From positions 1,557,134 to 1,621,133 of the forward strand of contig JANPYM010000004.1 in NCBI GenBank assembly GCA_025890175.1: DNA of 64,000 nt, given 5' to 3'. Origin of the DNA: Ciborinia camelliae (lineage: Eukaryota > Ascomycota > Leotiomycetes > Helotiales > Sclerotiniaceae). The translations under genes were made by a program, and so were the position numbers. How positions within the stretch are numbered: position 1 is the stretch's first letter; each line of letters starts with the position of its first letter. Below, in pieces: positions 23,995 through 35,120 of this stretch. The notes under the pieces are model-generated. The model was not told the DNA's origin. It was given only the letters and a program-made list of their open reading frames with translations, and did not search any database.

Positions 23995-26641
23995 ATGTTC
24001 GGAAAGTGAGTGCAAAGTGTTTGCTTCATATCGCAATGGGCAGAAATATATAAAATACTTTTTTTTAGCTATCTTTTGAAGAACTTCGATTCTTTTGTTA
24101 CTCCCACCGACATCTCTCTCTTATTATTTCCAACTTCATCTTGAAGGCAGTAACTAACATTTGTCTACAAGGCATCAGTTCTACGTTATTTCTAAGATCG
24201 GAACCCGATATCGAGGACTTGCAGTAGTCGATCATGGTCAGGAATTCTCTTCCCATCATTCGTTTTTGCCATGCACTTACACTATTTTAGATGGGATGGA
24301 TAGACCATATGCTATTGAGATGCTTCTCAATACCGTGGAATTGCTTCAAAATCATCAAAACCGGATCTGTCTTGAGCATGAAAAGCGCTGGGCGGCACGT
24401 TTCCGAGAATGCGATTGGAACACTCAAAAGTCAGCCAATCCGTTTCCTTTCACGATGACGTGCCTTGTCATGGGAGTTACATTCAAGCCATCATCTCGCT
24501 GCTATGAAATCATATCTGGCACCCCGGAACCGTTCAATCAGGAATTTGACAAGTGCGACAATAATGTAGGCATTTCTATTTTGGATGTAACAGACCTGGA
24601 CAAAATTCGCTACTGCTTCGTCAATATCAACCCCGACTCCGAGCCTAATCGTTCGGGAAGAATCGGATCTCATGGTGCCCCAAGTATGATTCCTCTGAAT
24701 GCCAATGAATTCGTGGGGGCTTACTACCATGAAGAGGATTATAAGGAAGATTGGAAGAAGTGGATCCAAGATTTGAACAAGCTAGACGTTATTGATACTC
24801 AGGCGCTAAACAGTGTTTGGCCAAGGAATACATGGAAAATACGTGTTGGTGAAGAGGTTGTATTGCTTTCAAATGCTGACCAAGGTTTGCCATCCCTTTG
24901 CCTTTACAATCTTACTGGAATTCTAAATTTTGTCACAGAGTTAGAAAATCCTTTACCAATCAATACATCACCACTTACTCTTCGCGAAGCTTCTAAGCAG
25001 AAGCTATTGTCGGAATTTCCCAAGAACTCGGTCAAAGAGCTGACCGCAGTCATGGACTCTGGAAATCTTCTACCCGACCTTCCACCTGCCTTGGAATTGG
25101 CCATATTATCGACACCCGCGATTATTACAAGTTCCGCTGCTGCGCGACATATTTTCAGCCAAATGCTAGAGGCCAAGAAAAGCATTGACCTGGGCCCTTT
25201 TGACTTGTCACCCGAACATATCTTTGAGGTACTGAAACTTTCAAAAAAAGCTGGGGTGTTGAAAACCTTGAGTCTTTGTGGCAATCAAAAAATAGATGAC
25301 ATATTTCTCGTCAAGCTTATCCATGACTTCCCGAGTCTTGAATCTTTGTATCTTCTGGACACCCCTCAGATTCCACTCGCGAAAAAAATACAAATATTTA
25401 GAGATCAGCAAGGTCTGGAGTTGTTTGATTCTGACTTGTATGCACTACCCTTCGCACTTCGCTATCACCCTTTCAATACCTTTTCACGAAGTTTCGCAAT
25501 CGATTCCAATATTTCTGAGTCTGAAAATTCTGGTTGGGACACAAATGAGGATCAGGTTCCCGATGGAAATATCCAGGAAGCTACGGCTTTAGATATTGAA
25601 CAGCATCAGAACGAAACGGGGTACGAGAGCGACCACGGAGCAAAAGTCACTTCGACTAATGACAGTAGCGAAGGATTCCAGAGCTTCGTCAATCGCGCTA
25701 TCGGCAAATTCGATGGTTCTCTCGCAGATAGAATGCCGTTAATCTGCGATGTGGGTTATATTAAGCCTGCCGTCGAGCAAATGATATTGATTCATTGCGG
25801 CAGGACTGATAGAAACACTGTGCGTGATGGAGAAGGTGGCCTAGAACCACTTCGCTTATTCTTGAACGATGCTGGAACCAACGTTTCGATCATAGATGGA
25901 ACCGGCGCTTCGACCAGATATTTTGCCATGCCACTCAAAGAAGTAAACAGACACCCCTTAGATCTTATGGAGTGTCTAGTCCGCTTCATGGAAATTTCCT
26001 TCCAAGTAAGAGACTGGACATACAGCCGCTACCCTTCAGATAAGATGATGGCAAGGATTTTAGCCATCGGGCCAGCAGATAATGCTAGCAGTCCTGGATA
26101 CAAAGTCCTGCCTATCTGTGCAGGTCTTTTCAACGATAATGTGCTCTCTTCTAAGCATCGAGCATATCAGGTCACTAGACAAATAATTCCGAATGAGTGG
26201 ACGCTCATTGTAATTGCCGAGGAGGTGGTAGGGGATGAATCATATTATTTTGAAATGCGATCCCCAAGTATGCGACATATCGCTCGCTATGCTTTTGTAT
26301 CTACTGCAGATAACCCCGAGAGCTCAGCGTCGACTGATGTCCCTCCAACACTTATCGTTGCAAATGCAAAGCAATTTTCAGAGATTTGCTCTGCGGACCG
26401 AGGCCAGGGATGGCTTGATGACTTTTCGAATTGGTGGGAAGAAGAAACTGTGCGTCGCTGGGAGGAGCCCTTGAAGTTTTGTGGCAGGAAAGAAGTCGAA
26501 GCGATCATTCGATCAATCAAATTCACTCCAGTCGATGAAAATTCAAACATCGATTACAAGGATACAAGCCAGAAGGAAGATAAGAATTTCATTAATTGTA
26601 AGAACTATTCAGTCATCCCCGACTTTCTTTTTGAGGAATGA
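23995..26641 (+). CDS. Family A protein: large unrecognised protein with LRR-like centre, 826 aa
   Basis: An 11-nt first coding exon (23995-24005, ATGTTCGGAAA) joins exon 24172-26641 across a 166-bp intron with a TAACTAAC branch-like site, keeping frame. The tiny exon is the only ATG start found, so the 5' end is less certain. No signal peptide or membrane segment. Residues 5-30 contain VISKIGTRYRGLAVVDHGQ; about 85-105 FPFTMTCLVMGVTF; about 135-155 GISILDVTDLDKIRYCF. Residues about 310-410 look like degenerate leucine-rich repeats (LKTLSLCGNQ, SLESLYLLDTPQIPL). A Glu/Ser-rich disordered linker follows (about 440-500), then a C-terminal domain with IIPNEWTLIVIAEE. I do not recognise the family. 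A clearly homologous but broken copy lies at 35121-37221, which shows these blocks are the conserved parts. The neighbour, 875 bp downstream and convergent, is the family B gene. Confidence 0.8.
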
Positions 26642-27516
26642 GAAAAGGAGGTATTAATAGGGGGGTTCGAATTTCTACAGACTCTTTTTCTTTACTACAC
26701 GGTCTCCTTTCATTTTCTCAAAAATTATTGGTAGGGGATACGAAGTGAGCTGGCAATTTTGGTTACTGGTGAAAAATATGGATATGTCACACAATTAAAC
26801 AGATCGATCATCAAATCTTTGATACAATAATCAGTGGCTTTCCGAATGAATTATGTTAAATGAAATATCTAGCAATCCATCAAGACCCAAAGTGCTTCAA
26901 TATATGTATTCCCTCGCCACATAAGTATAACAGAACATCATTCTCATACTGTCATTGCTTTTATATTAGGGGGTTATAACGTAAGGACTTTTTACATTTT
27001 CTTTGTCACTTCACTGTTCAATATTTCACAAATGAATTGCGTTGTATTTTTGAGTTATTGTTTGCATTTTCTTTGTCACTTTTCACACTGTTCTTATATT
27101 TATTTCATGTTGTGTTTGTATTGGAATTATTGTTTACATTTAATTGTTTACATTTTCTTTATCACTTCATCGTATTAATTTCACAAGCTTATTGCAATGT
27201 TTTATTGGGTCATTTTTGTATATATAAAAATTATTTTATTAAAAAACCATATAAAAGAATGTTATTTTTTTGTTGTTTTTAATATTTTATTGAAAAATAA
27301 GAAAACGCACTAAGGAAATATTCATTTTTTAGAGGGGTTTTTTTGCTTTTTTCAATTGTTTTTTCAATTGTTTTGTCTATTTTTTAAGTTTAGGTTTTTT
27401 TTTGTCACGTAAAAACGCCTACTTTACCTATTCCTAAACCATTAAACGCCGAGAAAAGATTTCGCTCAACTGTGTGAGGAAAGTTCAGATGCTAGGTTGT
27501 TGCCAGATACGTACGT
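26642..27516. other. Very AT-rich convergent intergenic with imperfect tandem repeats
   Basis: Between the 3' ends of family A (+) and family B (-). It contains three imperfect copies of a TTTACATTTTCTTTGTCACT-type unit at about 26991, 27060 and 27149, then T/A runs to 27420. No gene seen. The strong AT bias could reflect old mutated repeat DNA. Confidence 0.6.
26991..27195. repeat. Imperfect AT-rich tandem repeat, three units
   Basis: Units begin near 26991, 27060 and 27149 with TTT(A/G)CATTTTCTTT(G/A)TCACTT and continue with a TTCAC-containing tail. Spacing is 69 and 89 bp, so indels have accumulated. Confidence 0.6.
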
Positions 27517-28092
27517 TCATTGTGAGTTGGTTTGGGAGCTCTCTTTGTTGGCTTCGATTTGCTTTTCGATGGCCTCTCGGCCCTTTCTTTCCAACTCGAG
27601 CAAGGTCTGGAGTTTAAGAAGGACAAGATGGTGTCTGTGGAGAATGATGTCCTTGGTTTCGACTGCTTGGATATGATAAGCCTCAAACTTATCAAAACAG
27701 ACGTCGCATCTGTAGCAGAGGTCCGAGATCCCGTCACAGTTTGGGCAAGGCTCGCCGGGTTTCACGGGTCTGTATTCGACCCGAGTGTACTCTTGCTTGT
27801 CTAGGGGTGATGGAAGGAGACACATGGTCCAGACGGAAGCGAAAAAGCCGAGGCCTAGGTCGTCCAATCTTGCTTTGACTCGCTCGAAAACTCGTTCGTA
27901 ACGTTCCTCGTCTTCCAAGAGTTTGGCGTGGAAGAAATCTTGAATCTCAAGAACTTTCTCATGATGGTCCACCAACATATCGTAGAAGTAAAGCTCTTCT
28001 CTGTACAGTGGTAATTTTTTGTATTTGTAAGACATGTGGCACACGTCGTATTGGGGTCCACCCGCGACATGTTCTGGATCAAATCGCAACAT
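27517..28092 (-). CDS. Family B protein: Cys-cluster coiled-coil protein, 191 aa
   Basis: Single exon from MLRFDPEHV. The frame stays open upstream to an ATG at 28257 (246 aa), but that extension is Ser/Arg-rich and looks non-conserved. It could also be a mitochondrial-type leader, so both starts are possible. Two long charged helices (about 40-80 and 145-180) flank a cysteine cluster at about 117-135: C-P-N-C, then DLCYRCDVCF, followed by DKFEAYHIQ. Spaced C-x2-C pairs suggest one zinc site, though this is inference. I do not recognise the family. A similar design, with C-x-C-F-x3-E-x2-H-I-Q then a Thr-containing helix, occurs in the gene at 38186-38737. Its neighbour is the family A gene, convergent. 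Confidence 0.72.
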   Translation of the reverse strand: MLRFDPEHVAGGPQYDVCHMSYKYKKLPLYREELYFYDMLVDHHEKVLEIQDFFHAKLLEDEERYERVFERVKARLDDLGLGFFASVWTMCLLPSPLDKQEYTRVEYRPVKPGEPCPNCDGISDLCYRCDVCFDKFEAYHIQAVETKDIILHRHHLVLLKLQTLLELERKGREAIEKQIEANKESSQTNSQ

Positions 28093-29465
28093 CTTTGCTG
28101 GTCTTGATGTTGTTCTAGCTGATCGACTTAAATTCGTTCTGTTGAGATTGAATTGGGTATGTAAGATTGAGAATGCTCTTGTATTCTTTCTTACTTGTGT
28201 GTGTGATCTGCTGATTGATTGAATGAGTTGTGAGCAGTGAGGGAGATATTGCCACATTCATATAGTGCTAAAGTAAGGCCTGTTCAAAACCTGTTCTCTA
28301 TATATTTTGTAGTGATATTTTATGGTTGAATCATAGCTGAACATCTAAAATCGCATTTAGATAGCACACTCGAGTTGTTACTTGTATCTTGCATTGTTCA
28401 AAGTAAGATCTCGCTACTCCCCTGCCCCTTTTTGGATTCGCTAGAACCGTACTATACATTTTCATTATGAAATATTATCTCACATTGAATTAAAATGTTT
28501 TTCTATTTCTATAGTATAGAACCTGTTTTTATCAATCAAATTTATCACTAAAGAAGTATTATCTTCTTAACCAATTTTATATGATATATCCCAACACGAG
28601 AGAGGCAGACCAACCAGGCTGTGCCATTGCTGAAGTTCACTTCCCATAAACCTTGTATGCACCATGAATAAAACCGCCCTTAATTTGACAGCGGAGTTTC
28701 TGGGGTCGAAATCTACTCAGGGAGAAGCTTTATAAGCTTCTGGTTTACCTCTGCAACCCAAAGTTTGGAATCCACCCCATGAATGCGCTGATTAACCCTC
28801 TATAGAGTCCCTGACTTCAGGGTTTGGTTACCAAGAGTTTGAGCGCGCGGTCAGGAATATATTAATGGAAAATCATTTACTCGCGAGGAAGCAAAAGTAA
28901 TCGAGTTAAGACACTTTTCAATTCGGCAATGGCAAGTCCTCCACATTTACTTAAATCATTTTGGCTACAATAGCAGCTTCCCCATCACGTGAGCACTTTG
29001 ATATTCCTGACTCAGCAACGTGACCTTATTCATGAGAGATGTGGAAGATGGAAAAGTCTAGCTTTATGACGACTTTAAAGGGGAGACGGAGTGTTGAACA
29101 AGCCGGGCTGTACGGAATGAGCAGGAATGTCGGGAAACTTGAAAGAATGCCAATAATTAAGTGTGCATTGCTTTCCTTATCATTACATATTTAATCAGGC
29201 AATATATAGGTTGAAAACACATGGATTGCTAAACCAGAAGAAAGATAATATTTATACAACCTCCACCAAATCCAATTCAATCCACTCCCTACCACCGAAT
29301 CACTCTTCACTCAACAATCCCCCATCAATGCCACTCAAGAACATAAAACAGAAACTAAGCATTTCCTCAAATCCATCATCACCGCCACCACGATCATAAC
29401 CAAATCAAACCTAAGTCAATTCAAAGAAATCAATCTACCCAGTCGTCACCAAAAAAGAAATCACA
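28093..29465. other. 1.4-kb intergenic, no gene seen
   Basis: Promoter of the family B gene at one end and 3' flank of the methyltransferase at the other. Only short frames such as 29163-29399 occur; none has a domain. Confidence 0.6.
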
Positions 29466-32345
29466 CTAAACCTTCCCCAATGGCTTTCTAGCCCACCCAT
29501 TCACGGTTCTCCATCCAGCACCACAAGCTCTACCCTCTTCAATAAGATTCTGTACACCCTCCAATGTTCCCTCATCACCCACAGTCTGAACTCTACATCT
29601 CAACAACCATTTTTCCCACGCCCAACCCCCAACCAACCCACTAACACAAGCTGCATCTCCTGTATTTCCGCTAACAATCGCTTCCACCTGCAAGGGATCA
29701 CCCACACTGTTTCTCTCCACATTCAATCTATGTTCGGGATCGGCACCCATGGGCAAAAATACCCATGCGCGCTTGATACCTACGAAACCTGCGCGTTTCA
29801 GACGACCAAGCCAGAGTTTGGAGGGTGAGGGATCATAACCGAGGGTTTTGAGATTGAATCCAAATTCGACACTCTTAGCCAAACCCATTGGGCCTGCATT
29901 AACGATATCTGAATCCATAATGGAAAATTCAAGATATCCGCCTGGCTTGAGAATACGCATGCATTCTTTAAGACAAGCTTCCCATTCATCTTCGCCGTTC
30001 TCTCCGCGTTCTTTGAGGATACTGTAGATTTCGCGAGCGGAGATGAGATCAAACTGATTATCTTTCCACGGAAGCTTAACGAGGCGATCAACAGCTACTT
30101 GGCGAAGATTCTTGGGGCCGCGAATGTTTGAGTTGGAGAGTTGGCGAAGAGCTTTGGTAGTTACGGTGTATACTTTGCAGTTGGGATATTCGGCGGCACA
30201 GTGCCAGGCCCAGTCACATGTGGCCTGTCCACCGAGATCGAGAATGCGAGCACGGTCTCGAGGGGTGCCATTGATGGTTGGACCCATTGAAGAAAGTCTG
30301 GCCAGACGCTTGGCGACCGGAGCTGCTATCAAGCGACCTCCATTAAGCAATTTGGTTGCTGTGACGTTCCACGCTGCAGGTGCCATCTGTTCCAGAGCTT
30401 CGGTTTCTTTGTCATGCTTAAGCTTGTCGAGATCTTCAAAGAGGGTGTCGTCGCCGCGAACCACGTTGGAAGACATGCGACGCTTGGGTGACATGGGAAG
30501 AACACTCAATTGATATTTACCCAGGAGGTGAGCACGATGAGCTGCTGGGAAAGATACTCGTTGAGATTGAATAGCTTCAAATCTGGGAACGCGATGCACA
30601 AATACATCACCGCGACGAGCTCTGCGGACTGAGCGTTTGAAGGCACGATGGTAAGTCGATTCTTGAGGAAGAGATTTAGGTGGCGGACAAGAATCCACGG
30701 CAAGGGTGGCGAGTGTGGCAGTAGCAGCTGCTGGTGTAGAGACATCATGGTTGATGGGATCTGTAGAAAAGCGAACGGTCTTTTTTCGCTGCAGAGGAAG
30801 TGGCTCTGATTCGATTGGTGAGATGTTAATTTCTGCCGCTGAAAACCTTACACTGGCAGCTCGCTTCAACAGGGCAACTTCATCATCACGAGCCTCTGTA
30901 GGATTGATGAGTTCTGATAGGTAGTCGTGTTGAGCTGCGAGCCACAATGCCGTGCGGTCAATATCGACAGTCGCAGTATCCTGAAGCTTGTTAATGTATC
31001 CAGGTGCGTAATCGGTCAATATTTCATCAGCTACAATCTCTTCCTTGAAATTAATCTTATTTGGCGCGGGAGATTTCACAGTAACAATTGTTTCATCAGA
31101 ATTATCGTGGCAGATCTCAGGTCGAACGAATTTAGCAGTTGGCGGTCCATCAGTATCAGCAGGTTCTGGAACTTCAATGATGCGCTCGACGGGATGTGGT
31201 GCCCACGGGGTGTTGTAGAAGTTCTCGGCGGTTGTTGATGATGGTGGAAGAGGTTCATCCGGTGTGATGGGTACAAGGTGCCAAGTGTGTCTCGCACCAT
31301 GGCCCAGAGAAGCAAAGAAACCACCAGGAGATGGTATCTCTAGGTTTGTTAAACTTTCCATGGCTCGTTGTTGATTCGGGGTGAGAACAAGTGAATTGGC
31401 GCGATGAATGCTGGTGTTCAAGGGTGGCAGACTTTGCTGCATCTCTTGGGCAGGTATGATATCTTGTGAGATGGTACTCAGATCAATGACCTGTTCTGGT
31501 TGCTGCTCATTGATGTAGTCATTTGCGGATCCAGAGATCGCTTCCAAGGTAGCCATAGCATCAGGTTGGAGTTGGACGCCCCAGCTCGTACAAGGACCGT
31601 CCTCATCACTATCGTAACCAATATCTGGGGTGGGTGGAGCAGACATTTGAGCCATCTGCTCTGAATCCATGCTTCCATCCAACGAGGGCGGAGTCGATGA
31701 GGATGGAAGTGATAAATTCTCTTGATTCTTCAAGTATGTAAGTACGGCAGGAGACATTGCTACTCTCGGGGGTGGCGTTGGTGGTACTGGAGACGCCAAT
31801 TGTCGTTTGAATGCTGTAACTTCAGCCCATGGATCTCCATTCGAGGGGATTACAAGTGCAGGTAGTGAGCTTAGAGAGTTTCTACTTCCTGTTGAGCCTG
31901 TGGATGACCTGTTTGATCGCGAAGACTGACCGACACTACTTCTTTGCCTCATGGTGCTGTTTCTCCGATTATCTTCTTCGGATGAATCGTCGTAAAGATC
32001 ATCGAAGTCAGTAGCATCGGTTGAAAAACTCGTTCGTGTCCATGGTGCTGTTGAGGGGGCCGAAGTAGAGTCTTTGCTTGACTCGGAGCAGGATGGTGAA
32101 GCTGGACGATATGGTTGCATGAATTGATTGGCTCGAGGCGTTGGGAAGTGGTCGCTCAGTGGGGAAAGCCAGTCTGCCTTGAGGGAGGATCTATCCCGAC
32201 CTCGCATTTCCATGTGTTTTGAACCCCGAATCGATTCTTCTTCGTCTTCCATTATTGTATTAAGTGGCCGCCGTCGTCTCTGTGCCTGCACAGGTGGAGT
32301 CGGCGGCCGGTATGTTGTGGCAGGTAGATAATCTAGAGTTGCCAT
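29466..32345 (-). CDS. SAM-dependent methyltransferase with long disordered N-terminus, about 959 aa
   Basis: Single exon. The start at 32345 (MATLDYLPATTYRP) is preferred; an in-frame ATG at 32375 adds ten basic residues. The first 600 residues are Ser/Pro/Thr-rich and probably disordered, with a Ser/Asp/Glu patch (DDLYDDSSEEDN). The class I methyltransferase fold is in the last third: motif I RILDLGGQATCDWAWHCA (about 695-715), where GG replaces the usual GxGxG, then AVDRLVKLPWKDNQFDLISA as motifs II-III, and CMRILKPGGYLEFSIMD as post-motif. These bind S-adenosylmethionine. Fungal proteins with this layout resemble LaeA-like and other regulators, but the acceptor is not predictable and no LaeA assignment is made. 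Confidence 0.85.
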   Translation of the reverse strand: MATLDYLPATTYRPPTPPVQAQRRRRPLNTIMEDEEESIRGSKHMEMRGRDRSSLKADWLSPLSDHFPTPRANQFMQPYRPASPSCSESSKDSTSAPSTAPWTRTSFSTDATDFDDLYDDSSEEDNRRNSTMRQRSSVGQSSRSNRSSTGSTGSRNSLSSLPALVIPSNGDPWAEVTAFKRQLASPVPPTPPPRVAMSPAVLTYLKNQENLSLPSSSTPPSLDGSMDSEQMAQMSAPPTPDIGYDSDEDGPCTSWGVQLQPDAMATLEAISGSANDYINEQQPEQVIDLSTISQDIIPAQEMQQSLPPLNTSIHRANSLVLTPNQQRAMESLTNLEIPSPGGFFASLGHGARHTWHLVPITPDEPLPPSSTTAENFYNTPWAPHPVERIIEVPEPADTDGPPTAKFVRPEICHDNSDETIVTVKSPAPNKINFKEEIVADEILTDYAPGYINKLQDTATVDIDRTALWLAAQHDYLSELINPTEARDDEVALLKRAASVRFSAAEINISPIESEPLPLQRKKTVRFSTDPINHDVSTPAAATATLATLAVDSCPPPKSLPQESTYHRAFKRSVRRARRGDVFVHRVPRFEAIQSQRVSFPAAHRAHLLGKYQLSVLPMSPKRRMSSNVVRGDDTLFEDLDKLKHDKETEALEQMAPAAWNVTATKLLNGGRLIAAPVAKRLARLSSMGPTINGTPRDRARILDLGGQATCDWAWHCAAEYPNCKVYTVTTKALRQLSNSNIRGPKNLRQVAVDRLVKLPWKDNQFDLISAREIYSILKERGENGEDEWEACLKECMRILKPGGYLEFSIMDSDIVNAGPMGLAKSVEFGFNLKTLGYDPSPSKLWLGRLKRAGFVGIKRAWVFLPMGADPEHRLNVERNSVGDPLQVEAIVSGNTGDAACVSGLVGGWAWEKWLLRCRVQTVGDEGTLEGVQNLIEEGRACGAGWRTVNGWARKPLGKV

Positions 32346-35120
32346 TTTTTGACTTAGAAAACGTGACCTTTTCAATTCAACGTTGCAAGTCGGCTGGGTA
32401 TCGTAAATTAATTTTCGAAGACGCCCTGCGTCTAGTGGGATAAGAAAAACAGGGTATTAAAAGATAGTATGCTTCGATCAACGAAGACTTTGGAACACTA
32501 TGCAAAAAAGACAGGAATTAACAACGACGAGAACAATACACCTCCTACACTACAAGAAAGAACGAGACGAGGAGAGAAGAGATTGACCTGCGTTGTTAAC
32601 TGGGCCATTGAAGGGTTTATACTGAGAGTAATTGATATTGCCTGTGCGATTGTCACTGGATAGCGCTAAAAGGCGACAAGGGGGCCTAGCAGTTTGTGGC
32701 TCCAATCCAAGCCTATTTTTATTGAAGAACCGGCAAAAGGGGACTTGCAAGCTTCTCCAAGCGTCAAGGGCAGTATGATCTCTCCCCACAAGTGAGGAGA
32801 AACATCCCAAAAGAGAGCGAAATATCGAAAATTTTAAGATGCTACGACATCGGCTCATAAATTTACACCCAATAAAAGGTGTGGCTGTCCAACCCCAACC
32901 CCAGTGCATGATACCTACTGATGACCCTGATCCTGCAGCGAATAGTTGGCAAGTAACAACGGAAATGGGAAGAAAAATTAAATTTTCTAGCGAATTGCGC
33001 GCGCGATGATTTATTGAGAGGTAGGTATTGTTGGCGCTTGCATACAACATCTACCAATCAGAGTGCTTATCGCCTGCAGAGCCTTGCGAATTCATAGAAC
33101 ACACCCAAGTCCGGCGCGTAAAAATAGAATCGGTTCAGAAATTTACCCATGGTCACGACCATTAATACACCAGGAATGAGACTGGGTTTGACTCGATCGT
33201 GGTTTGACTGTGTATGACTGGATGTGATGTGATGTTGATGTGATGTGATGTTCTTTCTGATTTACAATTGATTCGCATGAAGTGCCCATGAAGAGACAGT
33301 CACAGGGAAGTAGGTGGCAGGTGGGTTGGTGGGTTGGTGGGTTGGCAACTTGGTAGATTGGTGGGTTCGCTATATATAATTCGGCTTTCTCTAAGAAGAA
33401 GTATGCTCCGAGCCTCCGATGAATAACGTACTCGAGTGAGTATATTTGTGCCCAACCAGTGATCCTCAAGTTGAGAGTTGAGGATCTCAACTTGATTGTA
33501 AAATTGTGTGAGTAATGCTGGGCTGGCGGTACCAGTTTTATTGGCGAAGTACAGTAAGTACCCTTACCTGCAGACGCAGACGAAAATTGTCGACTAGGTT
33601 AAGTACATACCTAGGTAGTTTCGGGTGATAGAGATACATATACTCAGCGTCAGGTCAGATTATTGTACGATGCCATATGGAGTGAAGGAAAAGAAAAAGA
33701 AAAAGAAAATACTTTCGATAACACGGTTGAGGTTATTTTAATGCTTGCTTGAATGCTTGAATTGAGAGGAGACCTGGAATGTTTGCGCGAACCAGATTAA
33801 GGCTATAATCACGTGATGGATTTCCAAGTCCGAGCGTCTCCAATGCATTCCAATTGTTCTATTCCTCCCTTGTTCAACCACCCGCAGTTCTCGTTCGTCC
33901 CATTGTGACTTCAATATATCAAAGTTTTTTTTCGCCCAATGCTGTGTACCCCTTGGCCATCCATTCATCGAAGACTTCAATGTATACTCCATCTAAACCT
34001 TCAATGACACACCTCCACAACTATGCGAAGATCCCGAGTACAGAGTATCAGAATATAAATTCACATCTTTATCGCCAATGAATTCGCTACTCGAGCTGTT
34101 GTAGCATGGTATTATGCAACCTTCTGTATGCCAGGGTATATGCATTTTAACGTCAATATTCATCCGTCCAAATAACATTTCATAGCCGGCTAGAGGCTAA
34201 ACAACTAATCCCAACCAGGCAATACGTCTGACCAACACCCGAATATTTCAAAAATGCTATCCCCGTGGTATTCAGATACTTCTCCGAGACTTCGTGTATG
34301 ATATATCAGACTCAAGACTAATTTTATTCATAGCCCCGGCACTTTTAGCATTTTCTTGTGTTACAGCCTATACAGCCTATTCCTTGACCGGGCCAGCTGA
34401 TTCTGTCCAGTTCGGCCTGCTGTCTTTCTAAACTTTCCAAGTCGACTACATACCCGAAAGGTTTCATAAGTTATTTTCTAGTAAGCTTTCCCTATCCTTG
34501 GAAGATACTAAGAATAAACACGTTATGAGGGATGATATTTCGGGGAATGCTTTATTATGCCACCTCAAACAGGCCACCAAAAATGGCCGTTAGTATTTGG
34601 GCAGACAGACTCTGTATTAATGATACTGAGGTCAGGAGAGAAATGAGCATATGAAGAATTTGCAGCCGATCTATTCTACTGTAAATAGTACCCCATTACT
34701 CCTCTCCTTGAATCAAGTGGTGGGTTTGGATAACGTTCTTCACGCTATCAAAAAAGTTTAGATATCGAACCCTAACAGGTATACGGCTGTCCGAAGCTTA
34801 CTTTGAGAGATTTTGATGTCGAAATTTCAAGAATACCAGAAGAGAAAGTCCCTTTGAATTGTGATTTCAACCTCGAGCATCACATTTTTGATGGAGAACA
34901 CCTTTTCTATGGGTCTATGAGCAGCAAAGCTAGCCAATACAAGATACGAAAAACATAACATACTAGAAAAAACGTCACCAATAATGCATTAAAGCCCAAC
35001 CGACAACGATTGACTTCCAATGATTATTTTCTACCCTAACAAATACCTCGCTCGATAAACGGAATCAATTGCCTCGTTTCAATGTTAATCTACGGGTTCA
35101 TCCCTTGTATGATCTGGTTC
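32346..35120. other. 2.8-kb intergenic, no gene supported
   Basis: Contains a GATGTGATGT repeat near 33218-33252, a TTGGTGGG repeat near 33321-33345, TTCGTCC/TAGGTA words and AT-rich stretches. Short frames at 32469-32663, 33143-33490 and 33854-34081 lack domains and splice partners. No mobile element end was recognised. Confidence 0.55.
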
